Shown here one piece after another: positions 17,472 to 24,787 of a stretch of DNA of 64,000 nucleotides. Numbering within the stretch: position 1 is the stretch's first letter; each line of letters starts with the position of its first letter. The DNA lies in contig CAVUZJ010000018.1 in NCBI GenBank assembly GCA_963745975.1, forward strand, positions 186,001 to 250,000. The letters are read 5' to 3'. Under the pieces are notes generated by a model that ran no database searches, was not told the DNA's origin, and was given only the letters and a program-made list of their open reading frames with translations. Both the position numbers and the translations under genes were made by a program. The stretch is from JAKAWQ01 sp963745975 (GTDB lineage Bacteria; Pseudomonadota; Alphaproteobacteria; Acetobacterales; Acetobacteraceae).

Positions 17472-18316
17472 CAGGCCACCGCTTTGAAAAGGGCCGTAGG
17501 GCGCACGAACTCCTCCTGCGCCGCGACGATCGCGAGCTCGCGCCCGCCGGACTCCGCGGTCCGCCGGATCAGCCCGAAGAGCGACGAGGAAGCCGCCTCA
17601 AGCGCGCGAACCGCCGATCCGCTCGCCAGAAGGTGGAAGAGGAAGAGGGCGGCAAGCACGTCGCCCGCGCCGTTCACCGAGATTGGCACGCGCGGTGTGC
17701 GCAGAAGATGGAACGCGCCTCCCTCGCCCACGATGAGGTCGAGCACGTCCGAGGGCGTCGCCTCGGTCCTGAGCCCGCTCACCAGCACCGTGCGCGGGCC
17801 CATCGCGTGCAGCCGCGCAAGCGCATGTTTCGTCTCGGCCAGAGTGCCGCACGGAAGGCCGGTGAGCAGGGAAAGCTCGAACGGGTTGGGCAGTGCGATA
17901 TCCGCGGCGGGCAGCGCCCGCGCCCGGAGGAATTCCGGGATCTCCGCCGCGACATAGATCCCGCGCCCGGAATCGCCGATCACCGGATCGCAGCAATAGA
18001 GCGCACGCGGATTGGCAGCCTTCGCGCGCCCGACCGCCGCGAGCACCGCCTCGCCGAGCGGCGCTCCGCCGAGATAGCCCGAAAGCACGGCGTCACAGGC
18101 GGGGAACACGCCTCGCCGTGCGATCCCTTCGACCAGTGCGGCGATCGTTGCCGCGCCGAAGACCTCGCCGGTCCAATCGCCATAGCCGGTGTGGTTGGAG
18201 AACTGCACCGTGTGCACCGCCCAGACCTCCGCGCCGAGGCGCTGGAGCGGAAAGACCGCGGCGGCGTTGCCGACATGGCCATAAGCCACCCAGGATTGCA
18301 GCGAGAGGATGTTCAT
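17468..18316 (-). CDS. pdxY: Pyridoxal kinase
   Basis: Phosphorylates pyridoxal to PLP in the salvage pathway. The 282-aa ribokinase-family protein begins MNILSLQSWVAYGHVGN, has the VQFSNHTGYGDWTG substrate segment, CDPVIGDSGRGIYV, ALPNPFELSLLTG, and the catalytic anion-hole NGAGDVLAALF near residue 225. All kinase landmarks of the PdxY type are present. It overlaps fahA by ATGA and is preceded by an SDR gene whose stop is six bases upstream, so fahA, pdxY and the SDR look like one transcript. Confidence 0.94.
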   Translation of the reverse strand: MNILSLQSWVAYGHVGNAAAVFPLQRLGAEVWAVHTVQFSNHTGYGDWTGEVFGAATIAALVEGIARRGVFPACDAVLSGYLGGAPLGEAVLAAVGRAKAANPRALYCCDPVIGDSGRGIYVAAEIPEFLRARALPAADIALPNPFELSLLTGLPCGTLAETKHALARLHAMGPRTVLVSGLRTEATPSDVLDLIVGEGGAFHLLRTPRVPISVNGAGDVLAALFLFHLLASGSAVRALEAASSSLFGLIRRTAESGGRELAIVAAQEEFVRPTALFKAVAC

Positions 18317-18322
18317 CGCGGC

Positions 18323-19075
18323 TCAAGCGCAGCGACCGCCATCGACAGGCAGCAATATTCCCGTGATGAACGATGAGGAATCCTCGGCAAGCCAGAGGCA
18401 CGCGTTCGCGACGTCCGCGGGCGTGCTCATCCGGCCGAGCGGAATGCCCGCGAGGAATTTTTCGCGATTTTCCGCGGTGTTCTTCATGCCCATGAATTCC
18501 TCGACGAGCCCGGTCTCGCCGATCACCGGGCAGACCGAATTGACGCGGATATTGTCGGCCGCAAGCTCGCTTGCCATGCACATGCTGATGACGTTCACCG
18601 CGGCCTTGCTGCCGTTGTACCAGACGAGGCCCGGGCGCGGGCGGATGCCGCCGGTGCTGCCGATATTGATGATCGAGCCGCCGCGGTCCTGCGCGCGCAG
18701 GACGGGCACCGCGGCGCGTGCCATCCAGTAGAGCGATTTCACGTTGACGGCGTAGACGCGGTCAAAGCTCGCCTCGTCAACCTCCAGCATCGGGCGGTTG
18801 CGGTGCGTCGTGCCGGCATTGTTGACGACGATGTCGAGGCCGCCGAAGCGCGCGAGCGCGGCGCCGACGATCGCCTCGACATCCGGCCCTCGGCTCACGT
18901 CGGCCGCGACGGCGGCGGCCTGAGCCCCGATCTCGGCGGCGAGCCGCGCCACGCCCGCCGCATTGAGATCGGCGAGCACCAGCCGCGCGCCTTCACGGGC
19001 AAAGGCGCGGGCAATGCCCTCGCCGAAGCCGCGCGCCGCGCCCGTGACGATTGCAATCTTGCCGGCGAGCCGCAT
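18323..19075 (-). CDS. SDR family oxidoreductase
   Basis: A 250-aa classical short-chain dehydrogenase. It has the cofactor motif TGAARGFGEG (11-20), acidic DLN after strand 2 (an Asp that favours NAD(H)), NNAGTTHRN, and the catalytic Ser and YNGSK tetrad (GSTGGIRPRPGLVWYNGSK). The C-terminus ends GILLPVDGGRC, typical for 3-oxoacyl reductase-like SDRs. The substrate cannot be told. ATG 19075 is chosen because the frame upstream of it is antisense to the OYE gene. It is divergent from the Old Yellow Enzyme gene with 135 bases between starts. Confidence 0.9.
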   Translation of the reverse strand: MRLAGKIAIVTGAARGFGEGIARAFAREGARLVLADLNAAGVARLAAEIGAQAAAVAADVSRGPDVEAIVGAALARFGGLDIVVNNAGTTHRNRPMLEVDEASFDRVYAVNVKSLYWMARAAVPVLRAQDRGGSIINIGSTGGIRPRPGLVWYNGSKAAVNVISMCMASELAADNIRVNSVCPVIGETGLVEEFMGMKNTAENREKFLAGIPLGRMSTPADVANACLWLAEDSSSFITGILLPVDGGRCA

Positions 19076-19210
19076 CTCTCCTCTCCGCAGGTCTTTCGCG
19101 GGCGAGACTGGCAGCGCGCGCCCTTTCTTGCCAAGCCGGGCCTTGCCAAGGCGGAGACCCCGCCCTATCCGCGCGCCAAGCCGCTTCTCATCGCAAGGAT
19201 TTCTTCTCCG

Positions 19211-20290
19211 ATGGCCGCCGCACCGCTCCTCTTCCAGCCCATCACGTTCCGCTCGATCACCGCGCGCAACCGCATCGTCGTTTCGCCCATGTGCCAATAC
19301 AGCGCGGTCGATGGCCTGGGCGATGACTGGCACGTGCAGCATCTCGGCGCCAAGGCGATGGGCGGGGCCGGCATCGTCTTTACGGAGGCGACCCACGTCT
19401 CGGCCCGCGCGCGCATCACCGCGCACTGCCTCGGCTTGTGGAAGGCAGAGCATCGCGAGTTCCTCAAGCGCGTCGTCGCGATCATTCGCCGCGGCGGCGC
19501 CGTGCCCGGCATCCAGCTCGCGCATGCCGGGCGCAAGGCGAGCGTCGCCCGCCCGTGGGAGGGCGGAAAGCCCGTGCTGCCCGAGGCGGGCGGCTGGGTG
19601 GGCGTGGGCCCGAGCGCGGTGCCGTTCGACCAGGGCTACAGCGTTCCCGAGGCGCTTTCGGTCGCGGGGATCGCCGAGATCGCCGGCCAGTTCGCCGATA
19701 CCGCGCGGATGGCGCGCGAGGCCGGGTTCGAGGTGATCGAGATCCACGCCGCCCACGGCTATCTGCTGAGCTCGTTCCTCTCGCCGCTCGCCAACCGGCG
19801 CAACGATGCCTATGGCGGCGACCTTGCCGGCCGCGCGCGCTTTCTCATGGAGACGATCGACGCCGTGCGCGGCGTCTGGCCGGCGGAGCTGCCGCTCTTC
19901 GTGCGCATCTCCTGCTCCGACTGGGCGCCCGGCGGCTTCACCGCCGACGACGCCGTGGGTGTCGCGAAGCTGCTGGCCGCGCGCGGCGATGTCGACCTGA
20001 TCGATTGCTCCTCGGGCGGCAATTCCCCGGCTCAGGAGGTGCCGACCCATCCCGGCTACCAGGTGCCGTTCGCGGAGCGGGTGCGCAAGGAGGCGAGCAT
20101 CGCGACCGGCGCGGTCGGGCTGATTCGCACGCCCGACCACGCCGCCGAGATCCTGGCGAACGGCCGAGCCGACCTCGTGCTGCTCGCGCGCGCCCTGCTC
20201 GCCGACCCGGCGTGGCCGATGCGCGCCGCCCGGGCCCTCGGCTTTACGCTGCCCTGGCCGCCGCAATACGCCCGCGGCGCGCTCACCTGA
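19211..20290 (+). CDS. NADH:flavin oxidoreductase, YqjM-type Old Yellow Enzyme
   Basis: FMN-dependent ene-reductase that reduces activated C=C bonds with NAD(P)H. The 359-aa TIM-barrel protein has the YqjM-type Cys28 in SPMCQYSAVDG that tunes the flavin, QLAHAGRKAS, the substrate-binding pair in IHAAHGYLLSSFLSPLANRR, and the C-terminal phosphate-binding region (TGAVGLIRTPDHAAEIL, ADLVLLARALLADP). ATG 19211 gives an N-terminus (LFQPITFRSITARNRI) matching the family. The natural substrate is unknown; genes of this type often serve detoxification of enones or nitro compounds. Confidence 0.93.
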   Translation: MAAAPLLFQPITFRSITARNRIVVSPMCQYSAVDGLGDDWHVQHLGAKAMGGAGIVFTEATHVSARARITAHCLGLWKAEHREFLKRVVAIIRRGGAVPGIQLAHAGRKASVARPWEGGKPVLPEAGGWVGVGPSAVPFDQGYSVPEALSVAGIAEIAGQFADTARMAREAGFEVIEIHAAHGYLLSSFLSPLANRRNDAYGGDLAGRARFLMETIDAVRGVWPAELPLFVRISCSDWAPGGFTADDAVGVAKLLAARGDVDLIDCSSGGNSPAQEVPTHPGYQVPFAERVRKEASIATGAVGLIRTPDHAAEILANGRADLVLLARALLADPAWPMRAARALGFTLPWPPQYARGALT

Positions 20291-20357
20291 GCGTGCCGGC
20301 TTGCCCTTGCCGGCAAGCGCGGCTAAAGAGCGCGGCTCTATTCCACGGTCCAGCATC

Positions 20358-20606
20358 ATGAAGCCCGGCATCCATCCCGAATACCATCCGATCACCGTCG
20401 TGATGACCGACGGCACCAGCTTCACCACCCGCTCCTGCTGGGGAAGCGCGGGCGACACGCTGCATCTCGATGTCGATCCGAAATCGCACCCCGCCTGGAC
20501 CGGCCAGCACCGGATCATCGATTCCGGTGGGCAAGTGGCGAAGTTCAACCGCCGCTTCGCCGGGCTCGGCATGACCGGCGCCGGCAAGAGCGAGACGAAG
20601 AAATAG
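20358..20606 (+). CDS. rpmE: 50S ribosomal protein L31 (cysteine-poor form)
   Basis: Large-subunit protein that contributes to a subunit bridge. The 82-aa protein reads MKPGIHPEYHPITVVMTDGT at the start and has the LHLDVDPKSHPAWTGQH and GGQVAKFNRRF blocks. It has one Cys (SCWG) and lacks the CxxC zinc ligands, so it is the C-minus type common in alphaproteobacteria. The C-terminus is a Lys/Gly extension. ATG 20358 follows OYE by 67 bases. The downstream 150-base spacer is the structured leader of hsp20. Confidence 0.95.
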   Translation: MKPGIHPEYHPITVVMTDGTSFTTRSCWGSAGDTLHLDVDPKSHPAWTGQHRIIDSGGQVAKFNRRFAGLGMTGAGKSETKK

Positions 20607-20663
20607 CCGTCTCGCGCGGCGCCTTCTTGAACCTCCGATCCGGCATCGCCAGCTTCTTGGGGT

Positions 20664-20756
20664 GCGCGGCGCCCTGAACGGGGCCGCGCCGAGACCAAAG
20701 GGTCGACCCATCCGGGTGGCCCGCATCAAGCCTTGCTGGGATGCAGGAGGTTCACC
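20664..20756 (+). promoter_or_regulatory. ROSE-like RNA thermometer in the hsp20 leader
   Basis: The last hairpin before the start codon pairs CCUUGCUG (20731-20738) with CAGGAGG (20744-20750) across a five-base loop, leaving one bulged G at 20735. This buries the AGGAGG ribosome site (20745-20750), which is six bases from ATG 20757. The 5' strand holds UUGCU (20733-20737), the exact UYGCU motif of ROSE elements. Upstream hairpins include GCGCGGC/GCCGCGC (20664-20670 with 20683-20689) and the palindrome GGGTCGACCC (20700-20709), fitting the multi-hairpin ROSE layout. Known ROSE elements repress small heat-shock genes at normal temperature. Confidence 0.8.
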
Positions 20757-21212
20757 ATGACCAGCTACGATTTTGCCCCGTTGTTCCGTACCGCGATCGG
20801 CTTTGACCGGCTGGCTCGCCTGATGGCTGCCGCGCCGTCCGACGTGCCCGGCTATCCGCCCTACAACATCGAGAAGACCGGCGAGGATTCGTACCGCTTG
20901 ACCATGGCGGTGGCGGGCTTCGCGCCCGGCGATCTCGACGTTGCGGTCCAGGACAATACCCTGACCGTCACCGGCCACGCGCCCAAGGGCGGCGCCGAGC
21001 CGAAGGTCCTCTACCGCGGCATCGCCGGACGCGCCTTCGAGCGCCGCTTCGCGCTCGCGGATCACATGGTCGTCGAGAGCGCTGCGCTCGAGAACGGCCT
21101 GCTCCATATCGGGCTGAAGCGCCTGGTGCCCGAGCAGCTGAAGCCGCGCCGGATCGAGGTCACCAGCGGCGCCCCCGCGAACGACGCCCGGCAGCCCGCC
21201 GTCGCGGCGTAA
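20757..21212 (+). CDS. Small heat-shock protein, Hsp20/IbpA type
   Basis: ATP-independent holdase that binds unfolding proteins. The 151-aa protein has a short N-terminal arm with FRTAIGFDRLARLM, as in IbpA-class proteins, an alpha-crystallin domain (about 37-128; YNIEKTGEDSYRLTMAVAGF, GHAPKG, YRGIAGRAFERRFALADHM, GLLHIGLKR) and a C-terminal tail. The oligomerising IxI/V motif is seen as IEV in RRIEVTSG. ATG 20757 is fixed by the AGGAGG site. Expression is probably controlled by the ROSE-like hairpin in its leader. Its stop is followed by a G/C hairpin. Confidence 0.95.
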   Translation: MTSYDFAPLFRTAIGFDRLARLMAAAPSDVPGYPPYNIEKTGEDSYRLTMAVAGFAPGDLDVAVQDNTLTVTGHAPKGGAEPKVLYRGIAGRAFERRFALADHMVVESAALENGLLHIGLKRLVPEQLKPRRIEVTSGAPANDARQPAVAA

Positions 21213-21220
21213 CTGAGGAC

Positions 21221-21241
21221 AAGGGGGGCTCTGCCCCCCTT
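21221..21241 (+). terminator. Strong GC hairpin after hsp20
   Basis: AAGGGGGGC (21221-21229), loop TCT, GCCCCCCTT (21233-21241): a perfect 9-bp stem seven bases after the hsp20 stop region. Only two T follow, so it may be a terminator or the first unit of the repeat cluster that continues to 21393. Confidence 0.5.
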
Positions 21242-21250
21242 GCGCGGGTT

Positions 21251-21393
21251 CCCATCGCGCGAGCGCGATGGGGCCCGGCCCCTCGGCAAAGGCGGAGCCT
21301 TTGCAATCCATTACTTAAAACCAATGGGGGTCTGGGGCCTCCAGGCCCCAGCGGGGGTGGGGGTCCCATCGCGCTCGCGCGATGGGGACCCGG
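21251..21393. repeat. Cluster of intergenic palindromic repeats
   Basis: Four more hairpins are packed between hsp20 and the histidine phosphatase. They are CCCATCGCGC/GCGCGATGGG (21251-21272), GCAAAGGC/GCCTTTGC (21286-21304), CTGGGGCCT/AGGCCCCAG (21332-21351) and a long imperfect stem at 21361-21391 (GGGTCCCATCGCGC with GCGCGATGGGGACCC). The CCCATCGCGC unit occurs at both ends. The GCAAAGGC stem recurs at 56384-56402. They look like dispersed REP/BIME-like elements between two convergent genes, not coding sequence. Confidence 0.7.
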
Positions 21394-21396
21394 CCG

Positions 21397-22038
21397 TCAG
21401 CCTGAGTCCCCGCCCGGCGTAGCGACGGCCAGCTCGTTCACGCAGAGCACACGCCAAGCGTGCGGGTAGCGTTCGAGGCGGGTCAACGAGAGGTTCTGGA
21501 TCGCGAGCGAAAGTGCGGCCTCGGCGCCCACGCCGAGCGCGTGCGCCACCGCCGCGCGGATGGCGCCGCCGTGCCCGACGACCACCACGTCCGCGTCCGG
21601 GTGGCGTGCCGCCAGCCGCTCGAGCGCCGCGCCCACCCGGACGATGACGTCATCCACGCTTTCCCCGCCCGGCGGCCGCTCCGCCGGGCCGAGCGGCCAG
21701 AAGGCGTGGGCGGGGCCCGCCAGCCGCTCCGGCAGCTCCGCGTGCGCCAGGCCCTGCCACGCGCCGAGCGACTGCTCGATGACGTCCGGCTCGATGACCG
21801 GCACCACTTCCGGATACCCCGCGGCGAAGATCGCCTCCGCGGTCAGCCGCGTGCGTGTCAGCGGCGAGACCACCCACTCCGCCGGGCGCGGCAGCTTTGC
21901 TGCAAGCGCGCGGCAGAGCGGAGCTGCCTCCCGAAGGCTCTCCGCGCAAAGCTCGACATCCATCGTCCCGTAGAGGATCGCGCGCGCGGCCGCGTCGACC
22001 GGCGCGTGCCGGACCAGCCAGAACCGTGTGGGGCTCAT
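21397..22038 (-). CDS. Histidine phosphatase family protein (phosphoglycerate mutase-like)
   Basis: A 213-aa phosphohydrolase of the histidine phosphatase superfamily. The catalytic RHA motif is LVRHAPVD (Arg10, His11); a Glu in GGESVDD and the second His in VVVGHGGAIRAA complete the active site. The size and APVD sequence resemble CobC/GpmB-like members such as alpha-ribazole phosphatase, but no cobalamin gene is nearby, so the substrate is open. ATG 22038 overlaps the last four bases of the ABC permease gene (22035-22038), so it is translated with the exporter genes. Confidence 0.88.
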   Translation of the reverse strand: MSPTRFWLVRHAPVDAAARAILYGTMDVELCAESLREAAPLCRALAAKLPRPAEWVVSPLTRTRLTAEAIFAAGYPEVVPVIEPDVIEQSLGAWQGLAHAELPERLAGPAHAFWPLGPAERPPGGESVDDVIVRVGAALERLAARHPDADVVVVGHGGAIRAAVAHALGVGAEAALSLAIQNLSLTRLERYPHAWRVLCVNELAVATPGGDSG

Positions 22039-22850
22039 TCGCCGATCGATATCAGCGCGCCGCGCACCCGGGCCGCGCGGAACTGCCGCGCGAACACCAC
22101 CATCGCGGCGGCCATCCAGATCAAATTGAGCCCGATCGCCCATCCCATCTCACCCCATTGCACGGCGCCGTGCAGCAGCACGGCGCGCATCCCCTCGAAT
22201 ACGTGCGAAGAGGGCAGCGCGAGCGCCGGCACGCGCAACGCCGGCGGCAGCACGGAGACGGGGTAGAACACCGCGGAGAACGGCGTCAGCCCGAAGAGCA
22301 CCGCCCACGCCATCGTCTCCGCGCCCGCCCCGTGGCGCAGGATCAGCGCCACCACCATCAGCGCGACCCACCAACCCATGACCATCAGATTGGCGAAGAA
22401 CAGCACCAGGACCGGACCCAGCCGGAACAGGTCGAACGCATAGAGGAACCAGGCGAGCGCGATCGCCGGAATGAGCCCCACCAGCATCCTCAGGAAGGAG
22501 ACCGCGATCAGCCCGCCCACCAGCTCCGACGGCCGCAAGGGGCTGACGAAGAGGTGCCCGAGATTGCGCGACCAGATCTCCTCGAGGAAGCTCACCGTCA
22601 CCCCCATCTGGCTCCGGAGCGCGACTTCCCAGAGCAGCACGCCGCCGATCAGCATGCTGCCCGCGAGCGCGAGAGGTGTGGCGAGGCGCGTGGCGATGAA
22701 GCGCGCGGTGAACCCCCAGATCAGCATCTGCAGGACCGGGTAGTAGATCAGCTCCACGAACCGCGGCCAGGAGTGCCGGTAGAGCGCCAGGTGCCGGTAG
22801 AGCAGCGCCCAGATCCGCCGCGCCCCACCGCTCATGCCGGGACCACTCAT
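22035..22850 (-). CDS. ABC-2 type exporter permease
   Basis: A 271-aa inner-membrane protein with six hydrophobic helices and an N-terminal amphipathic region (RRIWALLYRHLALYRHSWPRFVELIYYPVLQ), the layout of ABC-2 permeases of the NodJ/DrrB type. Such permeases pair with a single ATPase and export lipids, polysaccharides or drugs; the cargo here is unknown. ATG 22850 lies in an ATGA overlap with the ATPase stop, and ATG 22835 is an alternative. The order is ATPase, permease, histidine phosphatase, all overlapping by four bases. Confidence 0.88.
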   Translation of the reverse strand: MSGPGMSGGARRIWALLYRHLALYRHSWPRFVELIYYPVLQMLIWGFTARFIATRLATPLALAGSMLIGGVLLWEVALRSQMGVTVSFLEEIWSRNLGHLFVSPLRPSELVGGLIAVSFLRMLVGLIPAIALAWFLYAFDLFRLGPVLVLFFANLMVMGWWVALMVVALILRHGAGAETMAWAVLFGLTPFSAVFYPVSVLPPALRVPALALPSSHVFEGMRAVLLHGAVQWGEMGWAIGLNLIWMAAAMVVFARQFRAARVRGALISIGE

Positions 22851-23605
22851 GCGGGGATTCGGGCGGTGCGCCGGCCGCGCGCGATGTCGAGGAACACCTC
22901 CTCCAAATCCTCCCGCCCGTAGCGCGCGATCAGCGCGGCCGGGCTGCCCATCGTGACGATCCGGCCCGTCTTCAGTACCAGAACCTCCGAGCAGAGGCGC
23001 TCGACCTCGGCCATATTGTGCGAGGCGAGCAGGATCGCGCAGCGCCGCTCCGCCCGGTAGCGCTCGAGCCAGCCCCGCACCCAGTCGGCGCTGTCGGGGT
23101 CGAGGCTCGCCGTCGGCTCGTCGAGCAGCAGCACTTCCGGTCGGTTGATCAATGCCTTGGCGAGCGCCACGCGCGTCTTCTGCCCGGCCGAGAGCTCGCC
23201 CGTCGGGCGGGCGAGGAATTCGCCGAGGTCGAGCTGCTCGGCAAGCTCGCCGATCCGCCGCTCGAGCGCGGCCACGCCGTAGAGATGTCCATACACACGA
23301 AGATTCTCGGCCACCGTCAGCCGTTGCGGCAGGGCGACGTAGGGCGAGGAGAAATTCATCCGCGCCAGCGCCGGGAACCGGTCCTTCGCCATGTCGTGGC
23401 CGAGCACTTCGATGCGGCCCGCGGTCGGGATCAGCAGGCCGAGCAGGAGGGCGAGCGTCGTCGTCTTGCCCGCGCCGTTGCCGCCGAGCAGCCCGACCGT
23501 CGTGCCCTCGGGCACCCGGAAGTCGATGCCGTCGACCGCGAGCGTGCCGCGGCCGTACCGCTTGACCAGCCCCTCGACGACGATTGCATCCCCGGGTGCG
23601 TCCAT
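22847..23605 (-). CDS. ABC transporter ATP-binding protein (ABC-2 exporter)
   Basis: A 252-aa ATPase with Walker A GGNGAGKTT (about 40-48), the Q-loop replaced in the SSPYVALPQRLTV region, signature LSAGQKTRVALAKAL, Walker B VLLLDEPTASLD and the switch His in LASHNMAEVERL. The LSAGQ signature and C-terminal LEEVFLDIAR segment are typical of NodI/CcmA-class exporter ATPases. It drives the permease encoded immediately downstream. ATG 23605; the spacer to the EAL-like gene upstream is 48 bases. Confidence 0.92.
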   Translation of the reverse strand: MDAPGDAIVVEGLVKRYGRGTLAVDGIDFRVPEGTTVGLLGGNGAGKTTTLALLLGLLIPTAGRIEVLGHDMAKDRFPALARMNFSSPYVALPQRLTVAENLRVYGHLYGVAALERRIGELAEQLDLGEFLARPTGELSAGQKTRVALAKALINRPEVLLLDEPTASLDPDSADWVRGWLERYRAERRCAILLASHNMAEVERLCSEVLVLKTGRIVTMGSPAALIARYGREDLEEVFLDIARGRRTARIPA

Positions 23606-23653
23606 GGCGGCGGGATAGGCCGATCCCCGACACCCGCCAAGAGTGCGGCGGGG

Positions 23654-24787
23654 TTACATGTCCGGGGCTGCCATGCCGCCCTCGAAGAGGCTCAAGCCCT
23701 GGGCTTCGCCCCAGGCAACCAACTCCTCGGTGTCGGCGTGGCACAGCACGATCCGGCCGCGGTCCTCCGACACTTCGCCGAGCCGGCTGGAAGCCAGCCC
23801 AAGGAGCGCTTCCGCGAATTCGAGCTCGAGGAAGTCGAGCCCGAGCGCGGCCAGCGAGATCGCCGGAAGGAGGGAAGCGGTGATCCCGCGCACGATCAGG
23901 CGGTAGCCGCGCCCGCGCGCGAAATCGCGGGCAAAACGGAACGACACGGCATCGGCGAGGATATCGGCGGGCAGCAGGCCGAGCAGCACCTTCCCGCGCA
24001 GGCCCGACGGAAGCACGGCGTCGAAGGCGAGGAACGAAGGCGAGAGGATGCTCTCGACATTGAGATCGATGGCGAACGGGAGAGCCCTTCCGATTTCCCC
24101 AGGTGCTGCGAGGAGCGCCAGCATGCGCCGATCGAGCGTGCGGGTGAGGCGCCGGAAGAGCCATGGATCGGCGAGAAGGTCATGCTCCGGGGTGAGGTTC
24201 TCGGCGAGCTCGGTCGCGGAAAGAAGCCGCCTTTCCCAGACCCGCCGCCAGTTTCCCTCGGCGTCTTTGCGGCAGACCGGGCGGCGGCGGGCGAAGCGCG
24301 CCATATCGGCGGAGGCAAGCGCGCGCTCAATGCGCGCAAGCTCCGCCAGATCGACGGGCGGCCGGCGCGTCGGGGGCGCCGGGGCTTGGCCCGCCCCACC
24401 GGCGAGGCACGCAGCGAGCGAGGTGGCATCGTCCGGCAGGACGAAGCGCCGGACCAGCGCGGAGAACGGCGGGAGCATCGTGCGCGCGCCGGCGAAGAGC
24501 GTGCGGAGCGCGGCGAGTGCCTCCTGTTCGCCCGCCGCCTCTCCGCGCCAGACGACGGCGAGGTCGTTGCCCGGCAGGCGATAGAGCCGCGCACGGTCCG
24601 CGCGCGTGAGCTTCTCGATCGCACTTTCCGCCAGCCTGCCGTGGTGCGGGCGGTAGTAATCGCCCGGCAACAACGAGAGCCGGAGCAGCAGCGCCTGCCG
24701 CGCGACCGCGGCGCGGCGGCACTCCGCGGCGAGCGCCCGCAGGGCAGCGGCCTCGGCGTCGGCAGCTCCGGCCGTGGCCACCGTCAC
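23654..24787 (-). CDS. Degenerate EAL-like domain protein (second of a pair)
   Basis: A 377-aa soluble protein with no signal peptide. The C-terminal half (about 215-360) follows the EAL fold in order: PFAIDLNVESILSPSFLAF, GKVLLGLLPADIL, FARDFARGRGYRLIVRGI, LGLDFLELEF. The catalytic E-x-L of c-di-GMP phosphodiesterases is replaced by LGLLPADI, and the metal-binding acidic residues that follow (such as DDFG) are missing, so enzyme activity is unlikely. The N-terminal half is helical with unknown fold. GTG 24787 overlaps the stop of the upstream relative. Function unknown; a ligand-sensing or scaffold role is a guess. Confidence 0.7.
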   Translation of the reverse strand: MTVATAGAADAEAAALRALAAECRRAAVARQALLLRLSLLPGDYYRPHHGRLAESAIEKLTRADRARLYRLPGNDLAVVWRGEAAGEQEALAALRTLFAGARTMLPPFSALVRRFVLPDDATSLAACLAGGAGQAPAPPTRRPPVDLAELARIERALASADMARFARRRPVCRKDAEGNWRRVWERRLLSATELAENLTPEHDLLADPWLFRRLTRTLDRRMLALLAAPGEIGRALPFAIDLNVESILSPSFLAFDAVLPSGLRGKVLLGLLPADILADAVSFRFARDFARGRGYRLIVRGITASLLPAISLAALGLDFLELEFAEALLGLASSRLGEVSEDRGRIVLCHADTEELVAWGEAQGLSLFEGGMAAPDM

